64,000 nt of DNA from Gymnorhina tibicen. Its lineage: Eukaryota > Chordata > Aves > Passeriformes > Artamidae. This document shows positions 1-11,800 of this stretch, piece after piece. The first letter of the stretch is position 1, and every line of letters starts with the position of its first letter. The notes below the pieces were generated by a model, which saw only the letters and a list, made by a program, of their open reading frames with translations, was not told the DNA's origin and made no database searches. Position numbers and translations under genes: made by a program. The stretch spans positions 1 to 64,000 of the forward strand of contig VXAZ01000607.1 in assembly GCA_013399875.1 (NCBI GenBank). Reading direction: 5' to 3'.

Positions 1-300
1 GGGGTGTCTCGGCAGACATGCGGGGCTTTCCGTCGCCGACGGGATCTCCCATCCCGGGGCAACGCGGCCGGCCACGCAGGCAGAAGCAGCCTCCACACGG
101 GCAGCGCGGGATCCCGCGCCTGCTGGAACAGGCCGGCGGCTCCCGGAGCTCCGTGTCCGCTCCGCCAGCCCGCCCGCGGCCGCTGACCGGGGCTCTGCGC
201 CTCCCCGGTCCCTGCCTGGCGCGGCGGGACCCCCGGGCAGCCTCGGCGCGCACAGCACATACCGTGCTCACGTGCGCAGGCAAACGCACATCGTAGACGG
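1..300. promoter_or_regulatory. GC/CpG-rich patch at the left edge
   Basis: The first 250 bases or so are very GC-rich with many CpG dinucleotides, like the edge of a CpG island cut by the window. On the minus strand there is a good splice-donor match (CG|GTATGTGC, near 265-270), which would fit a leftward non-coding first exon. In the human order the gene left of this cluster is BCL9L on the minus strand, so a 5' non-coding part of such a gene is possible. This is inference only; no coding exon is visible. Confidence 0.35.
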
Positions 301-1569
301 GCAAATCATCACGCAGATGTGCCCGGGGTGGGTGTTGGCAACTGTGCCGGGGCAGACACGCGTTCTGCAGGCACGCACGAGCATGTGCAACCACAAACAG
401 CAGGAACAGAGCACGGCACATGGGCGCCGGCCCTAGAGGTACGGTATAGAGCAAGTAGTCTGGTGCATCGTACCAGGGAATAAGGAGATAGTCAAGGAAG
501 GTGCAAGAACAGCGTTTGCTGTCACTGCTACTACAGTCTTACAGTAAGGCTGAACTAGAAACAGAGCAATCCCTCCCTCTGATTTATTTACTCAGTGCTT
601 TTATCTCCAGAGGATGCCTGGAAGCTCGGTCACTGCAAAATGTGCAAGCCTGTGCCAACGAGTTGCAGAGCAGAGATCAGGAGAGTTTTCAGAAAGATCA
701 CAGGCCTGATACAAATTCAATTTTATAGAATGTCTCTATTAGTATTTGGGGTGACTTGAAATTACCACTCTGTAAACTGGGTCATAATAGGAAAAGTTAG
801 CAAGCTGCTGCCTTGTGCCATCTGCCAGCATGACAAGGACTTATTTTGGTGGTAGCTTGGAGAGCCCCATTATTCCCACATACAGTCTCTGTTCCTAAGA
901 CAGTCATATGCATCTTGGTGTGTGCAATGCCTCAACCACACAAATCTCTAGCTTGGGGAAGAACCTCTCCCACAGCATCTCAGGGGCAGACCTGTTTTGC
1001 AGGGAAGCAGGGCGTATGCCCTGGCACAAATGGCTGACACAGCCAGATTCACCTGCATCAACACTCAGCTGCCTGGCTAGGCCCATGTGCTCTGCATGTT
1101 CCAGCAAGGGTGACCATCTGAGAGAAGCCACAGGCTCTACCTGTGTGTTCAGGCTCTGTTTCCTAGGTTTTCACCCAGCCCTGTTTAATCTGTACCTCTG
1201 TCTCCCAAAACGTGTGCGCATTTACACAGGTCTGATGGTACTCCCAGGCCAAAAGTGCTGAGCACCTTGTCCAAATGCTGCGAGGACTCTACAGAATTTG
1301 GGACAAGAAAAAGGTCCTTCTTGTCAAGACCCCCCCATCCCTGAGCAGCTACTTATTACTTGCATTTCTGTTCAGTGTCCTCTCATGCTTCAGATATCTC
1401 CACCTTCTCTGACAACCTGCCCTTTGCATGCAGCCCTATAGATTCAGAGGAACTCTCAAACCCCTGCCTGCCCTTGCCACAGTGCCCAGCACGGTAAGCT
1501 CGGTCCTGAAGGCTGGCTGCCTCCCCAAGCTCCTCCTGTCCACTGTCATCGTTATTGAACATTCGTGCT
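300..1569. other. Non-coding stretch, nothing recognised
   Basis: Only short unrelated open frames on both strands; none resembles a known protein or is framed by convincing splice sites. No repeat family recognised. Confidence 0.5.
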
Positions 1570-2090
1570 AGTACCTGCCGCCCTTACACAGAGGGGCGGC
1601 TGCTTCAGCCTTGGGAGCACTCGTGCATCCCTCGCTGCGTGCGCAGAGGGATGGAGAAGGCACAGGGAGGAGACAGAAAGTTCCCCCCTCCAGTGAAGGA
1701 GACTGCTCTGCGCGCACAGCCTGTCTCCCGCCACCACCGATCCGGGGGACGCAACGCCGTAGCGGAAGGCAGCGGAACCCTCCCCTGCGGAACAGGGGCA
1801 CGCGGAGGGGGTGGGGGGCGGCGGGACCCTTCCCGGGGACACACGGCCGGGGCGGGGGGCAGCCGGACCGTCCCGCCGAGCGCGGCGGGCGGCGCGGAGC
1901 TGGCGTCGGGGCCCGGTGGCGCCACCTGGCGGGCACGAGCGGACCGCCGCTGCCGGGAGCCGCGGGCAGCGCCCCGTGGGCTCCCCCGGCGGGCGAGGCA
2001 GGGCGGACGCGTTCCGGCCCTTCCGCGGGCCTGGGCTGGGATGGCGGGGCGGCTCTCACCGCAGCCAGATTGTCCCTCTGTACTCCTGAT
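1570..2090. promoter_or_regulatory. CpG island, possible promoter of an unseen leftward gene
   Basis: A roughly 500-base block of high GC with dense CpG, sharply bounded by ordinary sequence. The long open frames across it on both strands are what high GC alone produces and do not resemble known proteins. On the minus strand a strong donor (GCG|GTGAGAG) ends a possible exon at about 2060, consistent with a leftward non-coding first exon. No coding exon follows inside the window, so the gene served is unknown. Confidence 0.5.
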
Positions 2091-2444
2091 GCCGAGAGGC
2101 AGCACTAGAGTTGGGACAAGAAACACCAGAAAACACGTTGCCTTATTGTATTTCCCCCACCTCCTCCCTCTGATGATGCAAAGGAGATGCAGCCATCTCC
2201 GAGGCTGTGCACGACAGAAGAGCAGCGTGTGCACAGCAGAAGGGGATGTCTTAATTAACAGGAAAAGGAGAAACCATGGCTCCCGTGACAAATGCCGAAG
2301 GGGCTTTAACACCCAGATGTAGAAGCAAGGAAATGGATTTCCACAGCATGCAATACTATCCTTGTCTCTGCACTAGAATATGAGGAGCTAAACAAACCCT
2401 CCATCCCCACCAGCAGCAACAGCAGTGCACAGCTGGCACTTCAA

Positions 2445-2715
2445 ATCACAGAATCAGTTGGGTTGCAAAAGACCTCTGAGATCACTGAGTCAAACACCAC
2501 CAAATACGACCAAACACCACTACATGGCACTAAGTGCCATGGCCAGTTTTTTCTTAAACACCTCCAGGAATAGTGACTCCACCACCTCCCTGGGCAGTCC
2601 ATTCACCCTTTGAAGTCTAATCACCCTTTCTCTGAAGAAATTCTTCCTAATGTCCAACCTAAACCTCCCCTTGTGCAGCTTAAGATTGTGTCCTTTAGAC
2701 CGTTAGATCATGCTT
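2445..2715 (-). repeat. CR1 LINE 3'-end fragment
   Basis: The block begins with AATCACAGAATC and continues through wording typical of the reverse complement of the avian CR1 3' region (for example CTTCCTAATGTCCAACCTAA near 2643-2662). It aligns by eye to the second copy at 15297-15740. The CACAGAATC end marks the CR1 3' terminus, so the element lies on the minus strand. It is 5'-truncated and carries no intact reverse transcriptase. The exact right-hand end is unclear. Confidence 0.85.
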
Positions 2716-5700
2716 TCCCGCATAGATAACCCTTCTTGAATACCTGTGTAACAGGTACCTTAACACAGTTTACAACTGCCCTCTATTGAGTTGTGGACAC
2801 TGAGAACCAAGTGATGTCCCTGGTGGGAGGCAATGCCAGAGCTGCAGGAGGGCTGTGTGTCTGGCCACGGGTAGCAAGATCAGCATCCACCTGTTTGCAT
2901 GACTGCTGCGTGCCTGGACTTTGGGGGACTTGAACCAGGATGGCTGATTGCTGCTAAATCATGCTAAAGAATTTGAGGCGAGCTGAGCCCTTCCATAGAT
3001 AGTCCTGTGTTCTGCTGTTCAGTCCATTTTCTTTCTGCTCTTTTGCATGCACTCTAGAGACATAAGCGCTCTTTTCGTGCCAGACTTTCAGAGACTCTCA
3101 CACAGGACCCACTCTACACATTGCGGAGTCCAAACAGAATCTCAAACCTCACTCTCCTTTTGAATGGAGGAAGCTGTATTGAGTGCCTACAGACCATCTA
3201 TACAGTTTGTATCAAGTTCAGTCCAGTCCCCCCTGAGATATCTTTTCTGGTTCCAGTTGGATACTATGCCTATTTAGAAACCTGGGCTCCAATTAAGAAT
3301 GACCATTTGGTTACTTCTTGTATTTTGGAGCTGGTGCAGCATTCTGACAGGGTCTTAGGTACTGAGAATGTCCTGGGGACCGATAGGGTTGCCCTGCTAT
3401 CCCCCACCAGGTCAACCTGCAGTTTTCTCTGCTGGGATATTGCATCCAGGTAAAGGATGGCAGGTGTGTGCAGGAGCTGCTGGCACCACCTGTGGCTTGT
3501 TGTACCACTGGCCTCGCAGAAGAAAGGTGGGCGGGCCCAGGAGGTCTCTTTACCCTTGGGAGCCTTCTCTTCTCAGTGGACCTCCTGGGAGCTGGAGATG
3601 CTGACCTGGGGTCTGTTCTCCTTTGTCCCTTACAGCACAGTGCAAATCCGCATCTGCATCATGCTGCTGAAGCATCCTCTCCCTGTAATGAAATATTCAT
3701 GCCCACCTCCAAAAGGGCTCCAGCACAGCAAATCTGTGTGTCCCTCTGCAGACAGGCAATCTGTGCTGCAGAGTGTGGCCATGGGCTTTGCTGCGAGGTC
3801 AAGCCAGATCCAGACGGCTGATCTCTGTCTTTGAGGAAATAAAACAGAGATGAAAAGAAGTAGCAAAACCCCAGGAGGTGCTTTTGAGACTTAACCCTTT
3901 CCAGGCTGGAAAGCACTGGCAGATAGTCTGCAGCAAGCAGCCTAGGCAGTGCAGGAGAGACGGGTCTAGAGAGCACCCCAAATGCTGGAGGTCCTTTCTC
4001 AGGTTGAGAAGATGGTTCCCAAGCCTGGGAGCCCTGCTTCAAACAGGCTCTACTGCTGTTGGATGTGCTGGTTTAAATCAATCTGATGCTGGAATGGCTG
4101 TGCTTCTCCTGGTTATTGAAAGCCACCTTGATTTCACTGTATTCACTCCACAGAGTGTAAGTCCTTGCTAGAGTGTCTTGCTAGAGGAGTACTCACTCTC
4201 CCCGGGGGGTGGAAGAGCATAGATCTTGGGTCTTGGGAGTTACTTCTCTTGGATTTTTAAATTTTTTCTTTTATGTTCAGGGAATTTTTGAGCCTCCTCC
4301 TCGTTTATGGTTAAGATGTCAGACAGTGAAAGTAATATATTGCATCAATTATAGGGAGAGTGCTCCACTCTAGGGAAAGTTTCTGGGCTGTGAGTGTGGG
4401 GAGATAGGACTCCCTCAGTGACCTGCATGAGCTCTGTTGTGTCGTGGGGACCTCATCTCCTTGGGTGGTTCTGGAGCAGAGTGCTATGCAGCGCAGGACA
4501 GGTGTTAAGGTGAGAACAGGATTCAGCACTCAGGTACACAGTGCAGGTGGTGCTTGAGCAGCCTGGCTGGGTTGGTGGATGCAACTGGTTCGTTCATCCC
4601 TTCCTGTTCATCCCCCTGATAATCCGATTTACATTCCCTTTTCTTCCCCTGGATCCTGCTGTTACCATGGGAACGATGTTCATAGTTGTTATTCATTGGC
4701 TTCTGGAAAAACTCCTTTTTCCCCCTTGTCTCTTTCCCCTTTTCCATCTTAGACACATGGAGCTGCCAGAGCATGGGGAAGCTTGCAAGGCTTCTGATAA
4801 CTGGGATAAAGGCAGTGGTTAGAGGGAGGAAATAGGGAAATATGGCAAGACTGTTAGGTACTAGGTGAAATAATTCTGCTCATGTGGTCTTTAGCCTGGT
4901 CTTTTCTTCATCCCACACCTACGAAAGGGAGTCCTTGACATGGCGAGTCCATGAGTTTGCCTGCTTGCCTCAAGGGTGTCTTGCTTTGTCTCTGGTGGCC
5001 CGGGTGGCTTTTCCTTGTAGCTGAGAGATTTCCTGCCTGTTTCTGCAGGAAAGCTGATGTGGTGACTGCTGTGTGGTTGAGAGGCAGGCAGGAGATGCTG
5101 CTCCAGGCTCTTGACTCTCACCTTCTTTCTGTCTTTTGTTTTGTTCAGAAAACTTGTGCTTTGGCCTTGTGGATTAAGAGCATGCACAGAAAGTTGCAAA
5201 CAATTACAGTGGCATATTTTAATGAATTGTCATTTGTTCACGTCTTTGCTCCTTAAGTAATTGTGCTCTGGTGATTTCCAGTACAGCATATTTACTTAAA
5301 TTGGGCAAGAGGTTGCATTTGAAGGAGGAAAGGACAGTGGCAGACGGGAGGAGCAAGATTTCAGCAAGGGAACCTGTGGAGGACTACAGCTCTGGAATAT
5401 AATCAAGACAAAACTGCTACGCTTTTCTTGGACATGAATTGGAGTGGGAGGTGTTTGTTACTCTCAGTGCAGTTTTCTTCATGCCCAGTTCTTCCACACA
5501 AGGTTGAATCGTTAAGCGTTGACAGTGCATCTGTTACGATTGGCTCTAGAAACCAAATGTTCTTGAAAATAAAAGAAGCATGTGCCTGCCCTTCATCTTC
5601 CCAGCCATTCAGCTCCCAGTACCATAGAGAAAAGCCACATGGAGCAGCCCACGTGCACACAGATGGCCTAAGACTGGCCATGTAAAGGGCTCCTCGATGT

Positions 5701-8640
5701 GAAAGGTGCAGCAGGCTGAGGAACAAGAAGTTCCCTGAGGATGACATCAGTCTTTCTTCTACTGGCAGTATAAGGCTTCAAGTAAAAATCCCACAGAAGA
5801 TCTCCAAGAAGAGCTCTTTCCAGTATTTAATTTTCCTCTCCCACTTGGTGTTTTCTTTTTACAACTGCATTTCTGTCCTACCACCCATGGCAGCTACCTG
5901 GTGCGTAGAGCACGCAGTCAGCCTGCTTCCTCAGAAAGATCCTGCACCCAGCAGATAGCACTGGGATCACCAGAGATTACAAGCACTAGAAGAGGACTTC
6001 CCTGGAAAGACAGAAATACGATCTTCCTCCAAGGTCACAAACTCTGTTAATCAAAGGAAGGATAAAGAAATAGAAAGGCCAGTGCAGCCTCCCCACTTGA
6101 CTCCCTTTAATTAGTAACCATCTGGTTTTGAGAAAAGCTGTCAGCCAATGTAGAGCATTTGGCAAGCTTCCTCAGCGGCTGCTCTCCTAACGTCAGTTCT
6201 TCTTGGAAATGCTTTAAGCCCCAAGATACCAAAAGGAAATGAAAAGCAAAAGAGAGGGCACAAGAGTGAAAAGGAAGAACAAGAATGCAGTATAGCCCAG
6301 CAGACAGAGTGAGACATTACCCAGTTTCACTTCTAGATCAGGGAGCAAACTAAAAACACTGCTGGCCATCCGATAGCTGGGAAACATTCCACCCAGCCAG
6401 CCACCTGGAAGGAACTTCAATACTTCAAGCACCGTATCTCAAACAAGTGATTACAAATCCCTCAACATTTTCCAGAAGTCTCGCCGCTCAACTCAGTGTT
6501 CTGTCCAAGCTCCAACTTAAACAGTGACTTTCTATCCTCCAAATTTCCTTGCCTCACTTTAATTTTTTTGTCCCAACTACTGTGCAATGGCACATAGGCT
6601 TCTGACCAGTGAGAGAAAAGCGAGCATAAAATTCCATATTAGAGCATCTGAAACCACCAGGGACCCGCACCTGATTAGCCATCTCACATGTTTCCAGAGG
6701 GGCAGATGAGTAGGTTTCAGCTGCCCTGATCTGCATGGAGCTGTGGAATATCCTCACTTGCTGTCCCAGGAGCTGCACTAGATTTGTGCTTGGCTGGAAT
6801 GCCCACTGCTGATGGGGCAGCAGGAGCTCAGGAACTCTCTCACATCCATTTCTTGTCTGAGGGAGGTACGTAGGCAGGCCAGAGAGAAACACACATGGGT
6901 GATCAGGCCTGGACCACCTCTTCTTGACACTGCCAATTTACACCAAGGAACCAAATGCAAAAGGTTGTGGATACTGTTCCTCTTTGCAGTCTCCCAAAAC
7001 AAAGCTTTTCCTTGACACTATGTGCTCCATTCAGAGCCATGGGGGCCTCTGTGCAAAACTTCTCTCTTTCATGCCTCTCCTCCAAAGCCTTTCTTCCTTG
7101 CTGATTAGCATTATGCAGAGTGCCCAACTGCCAATGCCAATGAGACTTCAGGAAGAAATCCTTCTATTTCTTCCCTTCAGCTCTTAATTAACATGTGAAC
7201 TTTAATTACATTTCCCATTTTCATGACAAAATATGCCTTCCTCCTCCACTTGCCCCTCCCTGAGATCATTACGAGAACTCTTAATAATAATCACCATCAT
7301 CTGTCTACTCTGAGAGTGAGGCAGGGGGGCACCTGCTCCATCTTCCCAAGTTACCCTATCCCACCTAGCCTCGGGTCACTCAGCCCTTGGAGACCCACAT
7401 GCTCTGGTCCTGTGCCAATGGGGAGGGGCAGAAGCAGTGTTAACATGTTGGCACGACATATTGCCAGGGCTGGATAGTGCCTGAAGGCTTTGGCTGCAGT
7501 GAAAGACATTACAATTCAAAGGTGGACGCAGAAACAAAGTCAGTTTGGGGAGGTATTGGGGATTCTCTTGTTTTCACAAGTAAGAATGGGCCACCCTCCT
7601 GCTGAAGCTATATCCTCCCTGTCTATACAAAGCACACAGCAAACGCTGCTAGGGAGCTTTGCAGTAACTGTCAGCTGGCTCACAGATCGAGGCAGTAAAA
7701 AACCAGGAAAAGTTGCTAATAGACCTCCCCACTCTCACTGATTCAGCCACTAGAAAAGCAATCACCTTAGTAAATCACAAAGCATCCATTTTCTGGCAGA
7801 AAGTGAACACTGAGGAGGACTCAGTCCCCACCCGCCTTGATGGGAGCAGGCAAGAAGCAGATGTATGGACCTGGTGCAGTCAGGTTTTCACTAAACTCAG
7901 GCATTTGTCTGAACGTAACTCAAACCACTACCACTCTCCTCACAATCTGGGAACCTCATTCAGATGCAATCCGTCACAGTGGGGAGACCAAGTCCTACAC
8001 TACATCAAACTTGTGTTTGCAAACTCAAACTCAGAATCAGCTCTCAGACTGACTATTTTATCTGAATGTGCAAAATTCACCAGGCTGCTGGTGGTTTTGT
8101 CCATTTACAGAGATCTGGAAAATGATCCAACTATGGAAAATGAGGTTTTCCAGAGTTGTTACTTGACCCCTCAGGCTTTCAGTGCTCCTTGATGACAATC
8201 TCTATCCCTCCCAGAAGCAAACAGTAAGGTAATACGGAACTGAATACCAAACTATGCAATGTTTGCAGACAGACAGAAGACAGAGAGCTGTCCACCTCTT
8301 CCATTGCCAAGTTCCGAAGAATTGGCAATACCTCACAGAGCAGGCATGACATCAGGCTCCTGGGACAGAGACAGTAAGGGCAGCATCGAGGAGACCACAA
8401 CACAATAAAAATACACAAATGACTGTAAGTATGGCCCAGACGCACTCCACAAGGCAAAGACTGCATGATCCAAATGTACAGCTACGTGCATCATGCATAA
8501 CTTGAACAGAAAGAAGAGCTTCCTGCAGAGCTCCATGCAAGGGCATGGAAGCTCCAAGCATGCCATGAGCATAGACGGTGTGACCACTGCTTGCAGAAAA
8601 CCCTATTCCTCCTCAGAAGTGTGGCAGGAGGGAGACAATG
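2716..8640. other. Long non-coding stretch
   Basis: No coding exon supported. Open frames are short, unrelated to each other and not bounded by matched splice sites. In human this interval of the cluster holds UPK2 and FOXR1; I looked for a forkhead-type motif or a uroplakin-like signal/anchor pair among the translations and saw neither. One RFX-like palindrome at 4661-4674 and an AT-rich TTAATTAA-type cluster near 7183-7213 are the only items noted. Confidence 0.5.
4661..4674. promoter_or_regulatory. X-box-like (RFX) palindrome
   Basis: GTTACCATGGGAAC has a perfect left half-site for RFX-family factors (GTNRCC), a two-base centre, and an imperfect right half (GGGAAC against RGYAAC). Binding is not shown by sequence alone. 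Confidence 0.4.
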
Positions 8641-8770
8641 TCCCTTTAAATGTGACTAAAGTGTTGTCAATGGATCTGCCATGGTAGAGGAGTTAATCCC
8701 CCCCCCCAGCCCCTCTCAGCCACTGTGATGGGATAATTAGATGCGAGGGCTCAGCACAGATGATGCTCCA

Positions 8771-8802
8771 GTTGCTTAGCAACTAATGGTTTCCATAGAA
8801 AC
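8771..8802. promoter_or_regulatory. Pair of X-box-like (RFX) palindromes
   Basis: GTTGCTTAGCAAC (8771-8783) is a perfect inverted repeat, and GTTTCCATAGAAAC (8789-8802) is a near-perfect one, separated by five bases. Both fit the RFX consensus of two half-sites related by dyad symmetry. The pair sits in non-coding sequence about 7.1 kb upstream of CENATAC. An enhancer or an unannotated promoter is plausible; the motif is seen, the function is inferred. Confidence 0.5.
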
Positions 8803-11800
8803 AGCAAAGCACAGCCTTCGGAGCAGCAAGCGAGCAGTGCAGCAGGGCAGGGAAAGATGCCTTAAACTCCTGCACTGATCCTCTCCTCCGGAATCATTCA
8901 GAGGCCTAGAGGTATTAGGGGAATGAGAAGGGGGTGCCTTAAAGATACAATATCCCTGTTTCAAGCAGCAGTGTTAAGAGAATGTTTTTTATCAGACTAA
9001 ACCTTCACTGATATTGTCCTCCTAATCTCAGTGACTCTCAACTAGCAGGATGAGCAGGGCTGAATCACAGAAAGTGGTCTTACACGGAGGTTTAAGCCCC
9101 AACACGTGGGTCATCCTGTTGTAAGCAGCAGAGTATGATTCCAGCACCAATTCTTGCACCGGGGATCCAAGAGGGAAGCACACAGAAACACACAAAAGTA
9201 TTTGCATTTTCAACACTGTCACATAAGCAGCCTTATACAGGCATCCAGCCTGGCCCTGAACCATTAGGCAAAGGAGGTTTCCTCTTGGTTTTGCAGCTTC
9301 ACAATATATACAAAAGTGACTATAAAGCATGGAGAGTTTCACCAGAATAATAGTGATCAGATTAATTAACTTTTACTCAAGACTGTCATCTGGTACTTCC
9401 TCTAACGTGACCAATTCCTACTGCTTTAATATCCTACTGCTCCCCGCACTGAGTCAGCATACCAGTGTTTCTGAGAATCACAGCCACGACCTGTAGCACC
9501 TGCACTAAATACCATGCATGTGCTGTGCAGCTGCACTGCTGCAAGGCACGATCCTGTCATCTTGTAAGCTGAGCAGAGACAAGCTCTGTTTGTATTTTGC
9601 TAAGAGAGCTCTGGGACACTGAGATGGGGTTGTAGATTCAGTATGATGTAATCTGCACCAGGCCAGGGATGGGCTGTATCACTGCCTGCTTGCAAATGAC
9701 AGCTCTATGTGTTAAAGCTTTGCAAACCCTCAAGTCCTGATGGCACAGAAGGAAGTCAAGAAACTCACATTGCAAAAACAAGCCCTGCTTTCCTCTCCTC
9801 TCTATCCAGCCTCACACTTGTGACATGATCCCTTTCAGAGAGGGCAAGCAGCCTGTGCCTTGGGCACTGGCTGAGGCACCCAAACTCACTGCTTTTCTCC
9901 TCCCTACCTGGCAGGAGACTGGCAGCATGCACTCCACTCTGGCATGTGCCCTCTGGAATGGAGAACAGGGCAGACCCCTCCGTCCCTGGGGCAGTAGCTG
10001 TGCCAGAAGGTAGCACGTACTGCTGGTAACAGGCAGCCAGGCTGGACTCTGGAACCCCTGCGTATGTTAGTCAAAGCCACCGAGTCCCAGACACTGTGGT
10101 TCCTTCCCCCTGTCGCTGCAGTGTTACCTTACCCTACCCACAAACCTGGGGGCTGCCGGTTGCAACACCCAGGAGGGATGGAGCACCCCACTGGACAACC
10201 TGCTCAGATGGCCAATTTAGCCACAAGCCAGGTCTCCTTCCTGGAGTCCTGTCCTGATCCACCCAGCGCTTCAGGAAGGTACCAGAGAAGAGACACCAAA
10301 AAAGTTGTGGGCCATTTCAGACTCTGTCCCCTAAGGCTTTCAAAGTGGAAAATCAAAGGGAAATACTGTGCTTTGTTCCATGGGGGAGCAGCAGGAAAGG
10401 TGAGCAGCAATGAGCCTGGCGGAACCGGTCGCTTCAGTCGTCTGCTAGCTCACCTTTGAAGTGGTTTTAAAAATCAGGGAGGAGGGGCAGATATGAGTTC
10501 AGCTCTTTTACTGCAACTTCACAGAATTTGAGGACGTGGGGGGTAAGAGGCCACCTTTCCCCCCACCAGAAAAATAGTGTATCCATTCAGAGAGAAGAGA
10601 ATACAGCTAATAACACAGGCTGCGATGCTCATCAAATACATCTGTGGTGTTTTCACATCCTGAGGAGGCTATGAACAGCTACAATGACAGCAGCACCTAC
10701 CTGTGGTACCATCAAAGACACAATAGGCATTCGCAGGAATAACTGGGCACCCTGACACAGCCCCCAGTCCTGTGCCAATGGAGCAAGTATCTCTCACCAG
10801 TCACAGCCTTATCTCTGTCTCGTGTTCCCTATCATCGAGCCTGCTCGTACTTTCCCTGCTGCCTCTCTTTAACAGAAAGGATGGTTTCTAACCCCAGCCC
10901 ACGCAAATCCTGGGAGCTCTGTCTGTATTACACAGCAGCAGCTATTTACTGCAGCACAAGGAACTGAAGCAGTGCCAACAGAGCAGGAGTGGCCTGGTGC
11001 GATGATAAGCGAGGCATCTACTGCCCTGAACTAGGAAGAGGGGAAAAAGGACCACTTACTTAACTGGAAATTAATCTCTGTTCTATTACAGGGGAGAAAA
11101 AGTATATAAACCCCACAGTTGCTTGGCATGGCCAGTATCCTCAAGGGTCCCCACCAAATCCACTGAGCTTGCTTCCAAACAAATGCCATTGGCTGGGCAA
11201 AGCCCAAACAAGAGATGATACCCTTGATACTCTCATGTTGCCACAGACAAGCAGATGTCACTCTGTACAAATTCAAAGCTTTCAGGGGCTGAGGAATACC
11301 AGAGCCATCAAGCCAGACTCGAGTAACAACTCTGAATTGGAAGCCAAGTTATAGAGGAGCCCTATCTTCACGGGAGCTTGCACCTAACATTTTTCAAAAA
11401 CAGGGGCAAATACGGTGTCTCTGGCTTGCTAGAAGACCCCAAAGAGCACATTCACATGAAGCCATCAGCCTGGCTGAAGGCATATACCTGCACCTTACAT
11501 GCACACACAAAAGTCAGACACCCTGAGAAGCGATTGAGCACACTCATAGTTAAGTCTCAAATCTTAAATGTTTTTTCTCATGATTTGCAAACAAGTTTTA
11601 ATCTGAAGTGCCAGGAGATGGGAATCAGCAAAGAACAAGAACTGCACTTGATCCCAACCTACCACCTTACAAAACTTCTCTGTAGTAACTGTGGTTACAA
11701 GTGTGCAGGACTAGGCAAGACATGTTTTCAGTTAAACTATCCCATCAATTGGCTTCTGTGCAGTTAACACTCACCTGAAAAGAGCTAGCTTTGAAGAATC

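Noticed and set aside
1555..2322. Open frames of 160-255 codons on both strands across the CpG island
   Set aside because: High GC removes stop codons in all frames. The translations are Arg/Gly/Pro/Ala-rich without any domain, and both strands show equal openness.
7713..8192. 159-codon open frame
   Set aside because: No recognisable family, no splice or promoter context, ordinary composition; length is within chance for a 15-kb non-coding stretch.
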